In this document: positions 16,108 through 24,599 of the stretch, piece by piece
How positions within the stretch are numbered: the first letter of the stretch is position 1
Layout: each line of letters begins with the position of its first letter
Assembly: GCA_947454105.1 (NCBI GenBank)
Contig: CANGIP010000007.1
Coordinates: 1-64,000, forward strand
DNA length: 64,000 nucleotides
Reading direction: 5' to 3'
Origin: Actinomycetota bacterium
GTDB lineage: Bacteria > Actinomycetota > Acidimicrobiia > Acidimicrobiales > Ilumatobacteraceae
Program-made: the position numbers and the translations under genes
Notes under the pieces: generated by a model
Database searches by the model: none
Told to the model about the DNA's origin: nothing
What the model saw: only the letters and a program-made list of their open reading frames with translations

Positions 16108-17567
16108 ATATCGCGCTGGCAACCCGTACTCAAATTCACCTTCAACCGGATCCCAGTCGTGTGTTACTCCATCTATTTATCGCAGGACAAGAGGATTTCA
16201 GCTCCGTTCATTCACGTGCCAACCTCGTTATTGAACGCTGCCTAGCAATCAGCGAAAATGAAGTTGAAGAAGCGCTCAATGAATTGGTCGCAAGATTTTT
16301 GCCCCACCATGATGACCTCCGTTATTGCTTTGATCTTCACTTCATTCGTATTGCAAATCTCATTCCCCATTCAACAATCATTTCTCAGTCGAGGCGACTG
16401 CTGATTGGCGCTCTGTTCACACATGAATACTCCACCGAGGGGGCCTCACTCACTAATCCTTCAATAGTTCTTGGTGACTCAACTGGAAGCGACAGCACCC
16501 CATTCGTGATGAGCGTTCGGGGAATCGGCGAAGGTCATCGCTCATCGATTGGATTTCGAACTGGAACTATCTCGAAGGAAGGAAAGATCCTCGTTGAGCC
16601 TCCAAAGTCAGCGTTGAAGGTGGGAATGATTCATGAGATTTTGCTTTCAAAACACATTTTCATGGACCTACTCGATGCTCCAAATATTCTGAGCGACAAT
16701 GCCACTCTTATATTGAATAATCTGAGCGAAACTTTTACCGGTAGCGAACTAGAGATCCAGGTGAGAAGACTCCTCAATGACCGCGAGACTTTCCGTAATG
16801 CCGATTTAGCCGCGACACATTTCAGATCAATTGCAGAAAAAAGTTATGCAGTTTCCTTTCCATCTGAATGCCCGCTCTCTGAACAGATTTTGTGGCCGCA
16901 TTCAAGAGCCGAGTGGCGAGGAATGGAAGATCTGCGATTGGTTCGGTTTGTCGAAGAAGACGAATCAGTCAAGTATTTTGGTACTTACACTGCTTTTGAC
17001 GGAAATTCGGTGACTCAACAACTGTTGCAGACTCCGGATTTCAAATCATTTAAAATTTCCCCAGTTTCGGGAACCCCTGCATCAAGTAAAGGCTTAGCCC
17101 TTTTCCCACGACGTATCGACGGACAGTTTGCGGCGCTGTCTCGATGCGATGGAGAAACCAACTCAATTTGTTTCTCTGACAATCCCGATCGATGGGATTG
17201 CAGCCAGGAATTGGATGCCCCAAAACATTGGCGAGAGTTAGTTCAAATGGGGAATTGCGGATCACCAATTGAAACCGAACAGGGCTGGTTGGTACTCACA
17301 CATTCCGTTGGTCCGATGCGCACATACACAATTGGGGCAATCCTTTTGGACTTACATGATCCAACCCGTGTCATCGGCAAGTTGACTGAACCGCTCATCA
17401 GGCCAGAGATCGATTCACTCGGCGGGTATGTCCCCAACGTGGTGTATTCGTGCGGTGGCGCAATACATGACGAACAGTTGGTCATTCCCTTCGGCGTCAA
17501 TGATCAATCAATTGGAATTGCGACTGTCAAAGTTGAAGATGTGTTTGCTCAGATGAAAATGGGTTGA
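16104..17567 (+). CDS. GH130-family glycoside phosphorylase/hydrolase
   Basis: The 487-residue protein carries family GH130 (PH1107-related five-bladed propeller) features: EGASLTNPSIV, SVRGIGEGHRSSIGFRTG, MEDLRLVRF (residues 274-282, the E-D-x-R motif), GLALFPRRIDG, GNCGSPIETEQGWLVLTH and YVPNVVYSCGGAI. GH130 enzymes mostly act on beta-mannosides, by phosphorolysis or hydrolysis, which hints that the operon glycan contains mannose. About 100 extra N-terminal residues precede the propeller. It starts with GTG overlapping the previous stop (GTGA). No secretion signal is apparent, so cytoplasmic action is likely. Confidence 0.88.
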   Translation: MNIALATRTQIHLQPDPSRVLLHLFIAGQEDFSSVHSRANLVIERCLAISENEVEEALNELVARFLPHHDDLRYCFDLHFIRIANLIPHSTIISQSRRLLIGALFTHEYSTEGASLTNPSIVLGDSTGSDSTPFVMSVRGIGEGHRSSIGFRTGTISKEGKILVEPPKSALKVGMIHEILLSKHIFMDLLDAPNILSDNATLILNNLSETFTGSELEIQVRRLLNDRETFRNADLAATHFRSIAEKSYAVSFPSECPLSEQILWPHSRAEWRGMEDLRLVRFVEEDESVKYFGTYTAFDGNSVTQQLLQTPDFKSFKISPVSGTPASSKGLALFPRRIDGQFAALSRCDGETNSICFSDNPDRWDCSQELDAPKHWRELVQMGNCGSPIETEQGWLVLTHSVGPMRTYTIGAILLDLHDPTRVIGKLTEPLIRPEIDSLGGYVPNVVYSCGGAIHDEQLVIPFGVNDQSIGIATVKVEDVFAQMKMG

Positions 17568-17569
17568 AA

Positions 17570-17587
17570 AGTTATGCCATAATAACT
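17570..17587 (+). terminator. Possible terminator hairpin after GH130 gene
   Basis: AGTTAT pairs with ATAACT across six bases just after the stop, followed ten bases later by CTTTT. Short and AT-rich, so only tentative. Confidence 0.3.
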
Positions 17588-17643
17588 GACACTACTTTTA
17601 CCCAGATAGATGTATTTGACGAGATAGACACGTGGAGTCAGTC

Positions 17644-18333
17644 ATGAATATGCCCCGTTACGGAACACCTAATGTTGCCTATGTCAGCACCTGGTTTTCT
17701 GATCCCGATGACAAACCAATGTGGGCCCTCAACCTGATGAAGTATCGCCCCATCGCCGACTATCAAGATGGTCGCGATCTGCACATCAGCGGAGCCGATG
17801 CCGACATGTTGTACAACCCCACCGGTCCGTTGGCCGAAGTTGGTGGACGGGTCATGTTGGCCACCGATGTTTTGCATCAGATATCTGGCGACCAGATTTT
17901 GTGGGACCGCGTTGCTGTTGCGTACTATCCCAAACGGCTGGCAATGATTGAGATGCAGCAACTACCCAGCTTCATTGATCTGCACGCCCACAAAGACGCA
18001 GCTATGGAATTCACAATTGTGATGGCGTCAATGCCGACTGAAAATTGCCCCCAGCCAGCTGATTGGTCGATGTTGACTGATGATGACCTTCTGCTCGTTC
18101 AGGTCAGCAACAATGAATCGACTGTCGACTTCTCTACTTTGGTTCCCTCGCGTCAGGTTGGCGATTACAGCGTTGAGGGCGTCATTGTCGGTGACGACCG
18201 AGCATGGGCTCGAGCAACGTGGCACATCATTTCCCGAAACGATGTTGAAGCACTTGTTGATCGAAGCACGAGTCTCGCCAACGCATCGTCATACGCCATG
18301 ATTCTTGAACCACTTCTCGACATGATGCCCTAG
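17644..18333 (+). CDS. DUF1330-like conserved protein
   Basis: A 229-residue cytoplasmic protein. The first half has the pattern NLMKYRPIADY, GGRVMLATDVLHQI, WDRVAVAYYPKRLAMIEM, which resembles DUF1330-type dimeric alpha/beta-barrel proteins. The second half (VQVSNNESTVDF onward) looks like a degenerate repeat of the same fold. Function unknown. I prefer ATG 17644 because GTGGAG lies six bases upstream; an in-frame GTG at 17632 is possible. It precedes the LLM oxidoreductase by 14 bases and is probably co-transcribed. Confidence 0.75.
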   Translation: MNMPRYGTPNVAYVSTWFSDPDDKPMWALNLMKYRPIADYQDGRDLHISGADADMLYNPTGPLAEVGGRVMLATDVLHQISGDQILWDRVAVAYYPKRLAMIEMQQLPSFIDLHAHKDAAMEFTIVMASMPTENCPQPADWSMLTDDDLLLVQVSNNESTVDFSTLVPSRQVGDYSVEGVIVGDDRAWARATWHIISRNDVEALVDRSTSLANASSYAMILEPLLDMMP

Positions 18334-18347
18334 CCAAAGGACCCCCA

Positions 18348-19220
18348 ATGAAATTCGCACTTGCCTTTTCCAACACTGGACCATTTAGCAACCCCGACAA
18401 AGCCGTTGCCATGGCTCAAGCAGCCGAAGCCGCAGGTTTTGAATCGTTGTGGACTGTCGAACACGTAGTCGTTCCCTCCAACTACGACTCGCCATATCCG
18501 TACGACGCTTCAGGCAAAATGCCCGGTGGAGAAGAATCACCAATCCCCGATCCGCTGATTTGGTTGTCATTCGTCGCTGCTGCGACACAGACAATTAATT
18601 TGGCGACCGGTATTTTGATTTTGCCGCAACGCAACCCAGTCGTACTCGCAAAAGAACTCGCAACTCTTGATCACTTATCAAAGGGTCGCATGTTGCTTGG
18701 TATCGGCGTTGGCTGGCTTGAAGAAGAGTTTGATGCGCTCGGAGTCCCCTTTGCCGATCGCGGCAAGCGCAACGATGATTACGTCGCAGCAATGCGTTCA
18801 TTGTGGACCCAAGAAAAGGCCACTCATCACGGTGAGTTCTCGAACTTTGATGAGTGCATCATGCGCCCACAGCCAGTTAACGGAACCATTCCCATTCATA
18901 TCGGTGGACATACCGATATTGCCGCACGACGCGCTGGCCGATTGGGCGATGGCTTCTTCCCCGGCAAGGGCACTCACGAGCAATTAGCCCGTTCATTCGA
19001 CATCGTCCGCGATACTGCTCGACAGTGCGGACGCAACCCCGACGCGATTGAAATGACAACAGGTGGCAACGGAGCAATTGGCCCGAACGCGCTCAATGAA
19101 GTCAAAGGTCTCTCAGATATTGGTGTGGCTCGCGTCATCGTGCCGTCATTCTTGTTCTATCGCGATACGGCCGATTCGCTGGCTCGTTACGGTGACGAAG
19201 TCATCAGCAAAATCAACTAG
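18348..19220 (+). CDS. LLM-class F420-dependent oxidoreductase
   Basis: A 290-residue luciferase-like TIM-barrel oxidoreductase, close to the TIGR03619 group of F420-dependent enzymes. Features are MKFALAFSNTGPF at the N terminus, FESLWTVEHVVVP, INLATGILILPQRNP, LSKGRMLLGIGVGWLEEEFDALG and the C-terminal IPIHIGGHTDIAARRAGRLGD. It would transfer hydride between F420 and an unknown substrate in the cytoplasm. AGGACCC lies before the ATG. It is in the same direction as the DUF1330-like gene upstream. Confidence 0.88.
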   Translation: MKFALAFSNTGPFSNPDKAVAMAQAAEAAGFESLWTVEHVVVPSNYDSPYPYDASGKMPGGEESPIPDPLIWLSFVAAATQTINLATGILILPQRNPVVLAKELATLDHLSKGRMLLGIGVGWLEEEFDALGVPFADRGKRNDDYVAAMRSLWTQEKATHHGEFSNFDECIMRPQPVNGTIPIHIGGHTDIAARRAGRLGDGFFPGKGTHEQLARSFDIVRDTARQCGRNPDAIEMTTGGNGAIGPNALNEVKGLSDIGVARVIVPSFLFYRDTADSLARYGDEVISKIN

Positions 19221-19275
19221 CAAATAGCTGCGAATACGCTCGCTCACTGTTCATGACGAATAGGGTCGTAGTGCC

Positions 19276-20514
19276 ATGTGGAAAATGCTGAAAACCAATC
19301 CAGATATGCGCCGAGTCTTTACGGCGCAGGTGATTTCGTATCTGGGAGACTGGTTCAGTTTTGTGGCGATCCTCGGACTCATTGACGATCTCACTGGGTC
19401 CAAGTTTTTGATCTCGTTAGTTATGGTCTCCTTTTCGTTGCCATCATTTCTTGCATCGCCAATTGCTGGGTCGATGGCTGATCGGTTTGATCGTCGGCGA
19501 ATCTTGGTTTTCGTTTCAATCATTCAGGCTGTAGCGGCACTTGGCCTTCTGCTCGTCGGTAAAGACACAGTGTGGCTGGCCTTCCTTGCGCAAAGCACGG
19601 TCTCGGCTCTCGCCGCTGTCGTTGGGCCAGCTACTGAAGCTGCTATCCCAAATATCGCCCGCAACGATGAAGAACTAGCCCTCGCAAATTCTCTGCTTGG
19701 TTCGACATGGGGCGTCATGCTCGCCGTCGGCGCCGCTATTGGCGGAGTATTTGCAACAGTCTTTGGTCGCGATGCTGCCTTCATTGCTAACGCAGTTTCA
19801 TTTGCGGTATCAGCAATTCTTTTCGCCCGCATCAAAACTCCGATGCAACAAGAGCGAGCGGTTCAATCGCAGCGTCAACGCATCCGACCTATTTCTGATA
19901 TGCGCGAAGCAATCACTCATTCGCGTCAAGACCCTGTGTTGATGGCACTCATCTTTTCGAAGACAACATTTGCAATCGGCGCCGGGGTTGTCAGCCAACT
20001 CGCAGTTTTAGCTTCTGATGTGTTTCATGGTGGCGACGCATCGCGAGGACTCTTAATTGGCATTCGAGGTGTTGGAACTGGGCTCGGTCCATTAATCGCC
20101 ATGCGCTACACGCGCGGTCAACTGAGCAAAGTACTCACCATTTGTGGTTTCGCCAGTCTTGCTTTCAGTGGTTTCTACCTCGTTGGTGCATGGATGCCCA
20201 CTCTGTGGTTGACCGCCATCTTTGTGATGTTGGCGCACTTAGGCGGTGGCGCTCAATGGACTCTCAGCAGTTACGGCTTACAGCTTCGATCGCCCGACCA
20301 TATTCGTGGACGAATTTTGGCTGGCGATTTTGCTCTCGTCACTTTGATGTTGTCGCTCACGAGCGCCCTTGCTGGTCTCGTCTCTGAGTACTTTGGGGTA
20401 CGCCAGGCAATTTCGGGCTTTGCGTGTGCTGCAGCAATTGCGAGTGTGATTTACATTCGCGCTACTAAGCGCTTGCGCACGCAACTGCAGCTTCAGCTAG
20501 ACGCTGAGCTCTGA
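19276..20514 (+). CDS. MFS exporter (EntS-like group)
   Basis: A 412-residue major facilitator of the enterobactin-exporter/multidrug group. It begins with NPDMRRVFTAQVISYLGDWFS and has GSMADRFDRRRILV, the loop 2-3 motif. About 12 membrane segments are visible. The substrate is unknown. A TAGGGT hexamer lies nine bases before the ATG, so the leader would be very short. The last 50 bases overlap the 3' end of the convergent serine-hydrolase gene. Confidence 0.88.
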   Translation: MWKMLKTNPDMRRVFTAQVISYLGDWFSFVAILGLIDDLTGSKFLISLVMVSFSLPSFLASPIAGSMADRFDRRRILVFVSIIQAVAALGLLLVGKDTVWLAFLAQSTVSALAAVVGPATEAAIPNIARNDEELALANSLLGSTWGVMLAVGAAIGGVFATVFGRDAAFIANAVSFAVSAILFARIKTPMQQERAVQSQRQRIRPISDMREAITHSRQDPVLMALIFSKTTFAIGAGVVSQLAVLASDVFHGGDASRGLLIGIRGVGTGLGPLIAMRYTRGQLSKVLTICGFASLAFSGFYLVGAWMPTLWLTAIFVMLAHLGGGAQWTLSSYGLQLRSPDHIRGRILAGDFALVTLMLSLTSALAGLVSEYFGVRQAISGFACAAAIASVIYIRATKRLRTQLQLQLDAEL

Positions 20515-21643
20515 AGTCATTGGCCAAGTTTGTGGCCATCTGATTCATGACGTAGCCAAACCCGATTTCCTTTTCGGGAAGAGCAAAAGCCACTGAACCT
20601 CCGGCACCCGGGTGCCCGAATGATCCTGGACCACCGAACAACGAGAACGGCCCATGAACCATGAAGCCCATACCAAAGGTGGTGGGCATGATTAGGCATG
20701 TATCGGGCTCATTTTCGGGAGTCACCAGCGTGCGCACTTTTTCGACCGTTGACGGCTTGAGTAAACGCACTCCATCAACTTCGCTAATGAGCGAAGAATA
20801 AATGCGGGCAAGAGTTCGCGCATTTGTGATTCCGTTAGCAGCCGGAATTTCGGCGGCATGAACATCACGACGATTAAACGCATTCTCAATTCCGAACGCC
20901 CCATTCAGACTCAGTGCTTGACCACCTGGAGAGTTAGGTCCCATGAACTGTTCCATCATCGCCTTAATGGCTGGGTCAAGATCTTCTGGAATCGAGTTCA
21001 ATCCACCAATCATTGGCGACACTCGAGATTCCTGCGATTCGGGAAGCCCAATCCATAATTCGCCACCAACCTTGCTGACAATTTCTTGTTGCACAAAGGT
21101 TCCAAGGCTGCGATGAGACGGATCAACGCGACGAACGAGTTCACCGGCAAGCCACCCGTAGGTCAAAGCGTGATAGCCGTGCTTAGTTCCGATTTCCCAA
21201 CGCGGAGCAGTGGCGGCCAGTCGCTCGGTGATCGTCGTCCAATCGAGTGCCTCAGCCAAGCTGATGTCACCGTCAACGGTGTACAAACCACATTGGTGAG
21301 ATAGCAATTGAGCAACCGTTGCATCACCTTTGCCATGCTGAGCAAATTCTGGCCAATACGTGCTGACTTTTTCGTCGTACGACAAAAGGCCACGCTCGAC
21401 ACACATCGCGACAGCAATGGCAGTGATTCCCTTGGTTGTCGAGAACACCAGTTGCAAAGTGCCTTCGACATAAGGCTGTGTTTTTTCAGCATCGAATGAT
21501 CCGCCCCACAGGTCGACCACCTTGTTGCCGCGGTGATAGACCGAAACAGCTGCGCCGACTTCTTCGGAGTTTTCTAAGTTGTCGACGAAAGCATCACGAA
21601 CTGCTTCCCAACCGTTTGATACGGAACCTCCGAATGCGGGCAT
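20465..21643 (-). CDS. Class C beta-lactamase-fold serine hydrolase/esterase
   Basis: A 392-residue protein of the beta-lactamase class C/family VIII esterase group. The nucleophile Ser and general-base Lys are in STTKG (SxxK). A Tyr motif appears as GYHALTYGWLAGELV, and the C-terminal part has GHPGAGGSVAFALPEKEIGFGYVMNQ. Such proteins usually act as esterases or peptidases rather than as beta-lactamases. No signal peptide is seen. Its ATG at 21643 shares a base with the stop of the upstream LLM gene (TGATG), so the two are co-transcribed. Confidence 0.88.
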   Translation of the reverse strand: MPAFGGSVSNGWEAVRDAFVDNLENSEEVGAAVSVYHRGNKVVDLWGGSFDAEKTQPYVEGTLQLVFSTTKGITAIAVAMCVERGLLSYDEKVSTYWPEFAQHGKGDATVAQLLSHQCGLYTVDGDISLAEALDWTTITERLAATAPRWEIGTKHGYHALTYGWLAGELVRRVDPSHRSLGTFVQQEIVSKVGGELWIGLPESQESRVSPMIGGLNSIPEDLDPAIKAMMEQFMGPNSPGGQALSLNGAFGIENAFNRRDVHAAEIPAANGITNARTLARIYSSLISEVDGVRLLKPSTVEKVRTLVTPENEPDTCLIMPTTFGMGFMVHGPFSLFGGPGSFGHPGAGGSVAFALPEKEIGFGYVMNQMATNLANDFRAQRLAEAAVACASA

Positions 21644-22698
21644 CAGCCGATCATCTCTTTCAGGGTTTCAATGTTCTGAATTGCGTTCGGACCGACTGGG
21701 TTAACGGACAACATCGTTACGCCAGCTTCTTTAAACGATGCAATGCGCTCTTTAATGAAACTCTTTGGACCAACCAAGTTTGAGTTCGACAACATCTCGC
21801 CAGGAACGGCCGCTGCTGCCTCTTCTTTCTTGCCAGACAAGTACAAATCTTGAATTTCGATCGCCTCTTTTTCGTAGCCGTACTTCTTGCAAATGGTGTT
21901 GTAGAAGTTCTTGTCACGAGCACCCATACCACCGATGTATAAAGCGGCGTTCGGACGGCTGAAGTCAAGAATTTTGCTTTGTGCTTCACCGGTCAATGAC
22001 TCATCGATGGCCAACATTCCACCAGCAGTGATTTGCAACTTGCCCAGCGAGGGGTCGCGCTTAGCAATGCCCTTCTTCAGGTCATCGCCCCAAACATTTT
22101 GGTACTTGTCTGGATCGAAAAAGATCGGCATCCAACCATCGGCGACTTCGGCAGTTGCCGTGACGCTCAGACCCATCAAGCTTGCCCACCAGATCGGGAT
22201 GTCTTTACGAATTTCTGCACCTGGCTTAATGATCTTGAGGGCTTTACCCAATCCGGTTCCGAGACCTGCGGGCAACGGAGCCTGCACAGTTTGACCTTCA
22301 ATATGAAACGGTTCTTCGCGAGCCCAGATGTGACGACAGGCCTGGATGTATTCCTTAATGCGCAACATCGGCTTTTCGTATGGCATGCCATGGAAACCTT
22401 CGATGACTTGCGGGCCACTTGCACCAAGCCCAAGAATGAATCGTCCGTTCGAGACGTAGTCACAACCAGCAGCGGTCATTGCCATCAGCGCTGGCGTACG
22501 ACTGAATACATTCAGAATTCCGGTACCGATTTCAACCCTGTTGGTTTTGGCGGCGAGGTAACCAACCTGGCTAATGGCGTCGGCACTGTAAGCCTCGGCA
22601 ATCCACACGGCATCAAGCCCAGCCTTTTCGTATTCGACAACTTTGTCAACCGCGGCATGAAATCCACCGGCGTAATTGAGCATCATGGACAGTTTCAT
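21643..22698 (-). CDS. LLM-class F420-dependent oxidoreductase (TIGR03559-like)
   Basis: A 351-residue luciferase-like oxidoreductase of the actinobacterial F420 group. Visible features are MKLSMMLNYAGGF, LDAVWIAEAYSADAIS, RVEIGTGILNVFSRTPALMAM, GRFILGLGASGPQVIEGFHG and IPIWWASLMGLSVTATAEVADGW. The substrate is unknown; relatives are common in mycobacterial and acidimicrobial lipid metabolism. AAGGGGAA lies close before ATG 22698 and supports the start. It is coupled to the downstream serine hydrolase by a TGATG overlap. Confidence 0.88.
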   Translation of the reverse strand: MKLSMMLNYAGGFHAAVDKVVEYEKAGLDAVWIAEAYSADAISQVGYLAAKTNRVEIGTGILNVFSRTPALMAMTAAGCDYVSNGRFILGLGASGPQVIEGFHGMPYEKPMLRIKEYIQACRHIWAREEPFHIEGQTVQAPLPAGLGTGLGKALKIIKPGAEIRKDIPIWWASLMGLSVTATAEVADGWMPIFFDPDKYQNVWGDDLKKGIAKRDPSLGKLQITAGGMLAIDESLTGEAQSKILDFSRPNAALYIGGMGARDKNFYNTICKKYGYEKEAIEIQDLYLSGKKEEAAAAVPGEMLSNSNLVGPKSFIKERIASFKEAGVTMLSVNPVGPNAIQNIETLKEMIG

Positions 22699-22759
22699 AT
22701 TTTCCCCTTGTTGTATGAGATTGACTTCAGAACATTCGCCCCTAGGCGTGACCTCAACC

Positions 22760-23620
22760 CTACGAGTGCGACGAGGCGCCCGACGAACTTTCAGTCACTC
22801 CGATATTGAGATTTCCCGAACGGAATCCTTCGAGATCGAGCGTGACGTATTGATATCCAGCAGCCTTCACTGCCTCAATAATGAAAGTTCTCTGTGAAAT
22901 AGCGTTTTCAAGATCTGACTCGACGACTTCGATCCGTGCCGTTTCGCCATAATGGCGTACTCGCACTTGCCTAAAGCCCAAACCATGCAACGCCGCCTCG
23001 GCGCGATCAACCCGACTCAAAATTTCCACACTGACCGAGGTGCCATACGGGACACGACTGGCCAGGCAAGCCGCAGCTGGCTTATCCCAGGTCCGTAGTC
23101 CCATCGCTTGCGACACCAATCGCACGTCGTCTTTCGTAAACCCGGCTTGCACCAGCGGAAACACTGCGCCCCGTTCGAGAGCGGCGCGTTGGCCTGGTCG
23201 ATGGTCGGCCAAATCGTCAACATTGACACCAAGAATGACCGTCGCACCCTCATTGTCGGCAATGGGACCAACGACATCCATGAGCTCGGCCTTGCAGTGA
23301 TAACAGCGATCAATGTCGTTTGCTCGGTACGCAGCACGTTCCATTTCGGCGGTATCGACTGGCGTCCAACGCAAATTCCATTCAGTTGCTAATTGCCGAC
23401 AATCTGCTTCTTCGTCGCCAGCCAAACTGGGCGACACCGCTGTGACGGCATGGGCCCGTTTCGGCCCCAGAACTTCGTGGGCAACTGCCGCAACAAAAGC
23501 CGAGTCAGCGCCACCGCTAAAGGCCGTCACCACGGGACCTAAATCGTCGATGATCGCCACCAATTGAGTCATCTTGGCCTGCACTTCAAGAGGAAGTCTC
23601 AGGGTTTCGAATCGTGCCAC
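22760..23620 (-). CDS. larE: LarE-type ATP-dependent sacrificial sulfur transferase
   Basis: LarE adds sulfur to the pyridinium adenylate precursor of the nickel-pincer nucleotide cofactor. The protein (286 residues from GTG 23620) has the PP-loop SGGADS (35-40), DIDRCYHCKAEL with C106 and C109, and KPAAACLASRVPYG with C185 at the position of the sulfur-donor cysteine. Three cysteines mark the [4Fe-4S]-containing LarE type rather than the single-cysteine sacrificial type. No larA, larB or larC is present in the window. The start is uncertain: the frame is open to ATG 23707, and ATG 23572 is also possible. It is divergent from the alpha/beta hydrolase. Confidence 0.9.
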   Translation of the reverse strand: MARFETLRLPLEVQAKMTQLVAIIDDLGPVVTAFSGGADSAFVAAVAHEVLGPKRAHAVTAVSPSLAGDEEADCRQLATEWNLRWTPVDTAEMERAAYRANDIDRCYHCKAELMDVVGPIADNEGATVILGVNVDDLADHRPGQRAALERGAVFPLVQAGFTKDDVRLVSQAMGLRTWDKPAAACLASRVPYGTSVSVEILSRVDRAEAALHGLGFRQVRVRHYGETARIEVVESDLENAISQRTFIIEAVKAAGYQYVTLDLEGFRSGNLNIGVTESSSGASSHS

Positions 23621-23705
23621 TCCTCTATCGTGCCACGCCGAGGTGCCCAATTGCTCGCCGTTGGCTCTCTCATTTATCACCGAGAACGGGCAGACTCTAA
23701 GAACC

Positions 23706-24599
23706 ATGACCGCGGCCCCTGAACGTTTCCCTCTTTCTGACGCCCGCGAGGCTTACGTTGGCTTGGCATCTGGCCTGCAGTTACGAACCCTCCACCGGGG
23801 CCCCGAGAATTCAGAGAGTCCAGTTTTCTTACTCATCCATGGACTTGCGTCGAATTCCCGCATGTGGGACGGAGTCGGATCAGTTCTTGCCGCCAAAGGC
23901 CATCGCAGTATTGCTGTCGACCTTCGGGGGCATGGACGCAGCGACAAACCCGACGATGGTTACGACTTTGACACTGTGACTCGTGATCTGTGTGAATTGC
24001 TCGATGCTCTGGCAATCGACACAGCAATTTTTGTTGGCCAGTCGTGGGGAGGCAACATCGTCGTTCATGCAGCCCATCAACATCCCGACCGCGTCATTGC
24101 AGCAGTACCAGTTGATGGTGGCTTTATTCAACTCGGCGACTCGTTCCCCGAATGGGAAGTTTGTGCCGAGCGCATGCAGCCGCCACGTCTCGCTGGAATG
24201 CGCGCTGGGCGACTTGAAAGCGCGATTCGTGCCACCAATTCTGATTGGCCTGAATCAGGAATCATTGGATCGCTTTCCAATTTTGAATTTCATGATGACG
24301 GAACGATAAGCCCGTGGCTCACCTTTGATCGACACATGTTGATTCTCAAAGAATTATGGATGCACCGTCCCTCGGACATGTTCGCGTCAATTGAACGCCC
24401 CATCTTGTTTATGCCGGCTGACTCAGGTGATGTGGCGTGGACAAACAACAAAGAAACGGCAATTAATGCAGCCCTGACAAAACTGAAGAGCGGGCGCGCT
24501 CACTGGTTTCGCCCTGCACACCACGACCTACATGCACAGCATCCCGAGCGATGCGCCGATGTTCTGATCACTAATTACAAGAATGGTTTCTTTTCATGA
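23706..24599 (+). CDS. Alpha/beta hydrolase
   Basis: A 297-residue alpha/beta hydrolase with oxyanion-hole segment LLIHGLASNSRMW, DLRGHGRSDKPDDGYDFD, nucleophile elbow GQSWGGN and a C-terminal catalytic His in HHDLHAQHP. The substrate is unknown (ester, lactone or epoxide are possible). I place the start at ATG 23706, next to the family's usual N terminus. The frame is open to 23574, but that would run across the larE 5' end. Its stop overlaps the ATG of the next gene (ATGA), so both are coupled. Confidence 0.85.
   Translation: MTAAPERFPLSDAREAYVGLASGLQLRTLHRGPENSESPVFLLIHGLASNSRMWDGVGSVLAAKGHRSIAVDLRGHGRSDKPDDGYDFDTVTRDLCELLDALAIDTAIFVGQSWGGNIVVHAAHQHPDRVIAAVPVDGGFIQLGDSFPEWEVCAERMQPPRLAGMRAGRLESAIRATNSDWPESGIIGSLSNFEFHDDGTISPWLTFDRHMLILKELWMHRPSDMFASIERPILFMPADSGDVAWTNNKETAINAALTKLKSGRAHWFRPAHHDLHAQHPERCADVLITNYKNGFFS

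Noticed and set aside
20465-21643. Annotation as beta-lactamase resistance gene
   Set aside because: Although it has SxxK, there is no signal peptide and the pattern fits cytoplasmic family VIII esterases better.
22033-22809. 258-codon open frame on the plus strand
   Set aside because: It lies wholly opposite the LLM oxidoreductase gene and the larE 3' end, has no family motif and no ribosome-binding signal; it is an antisense shadow.
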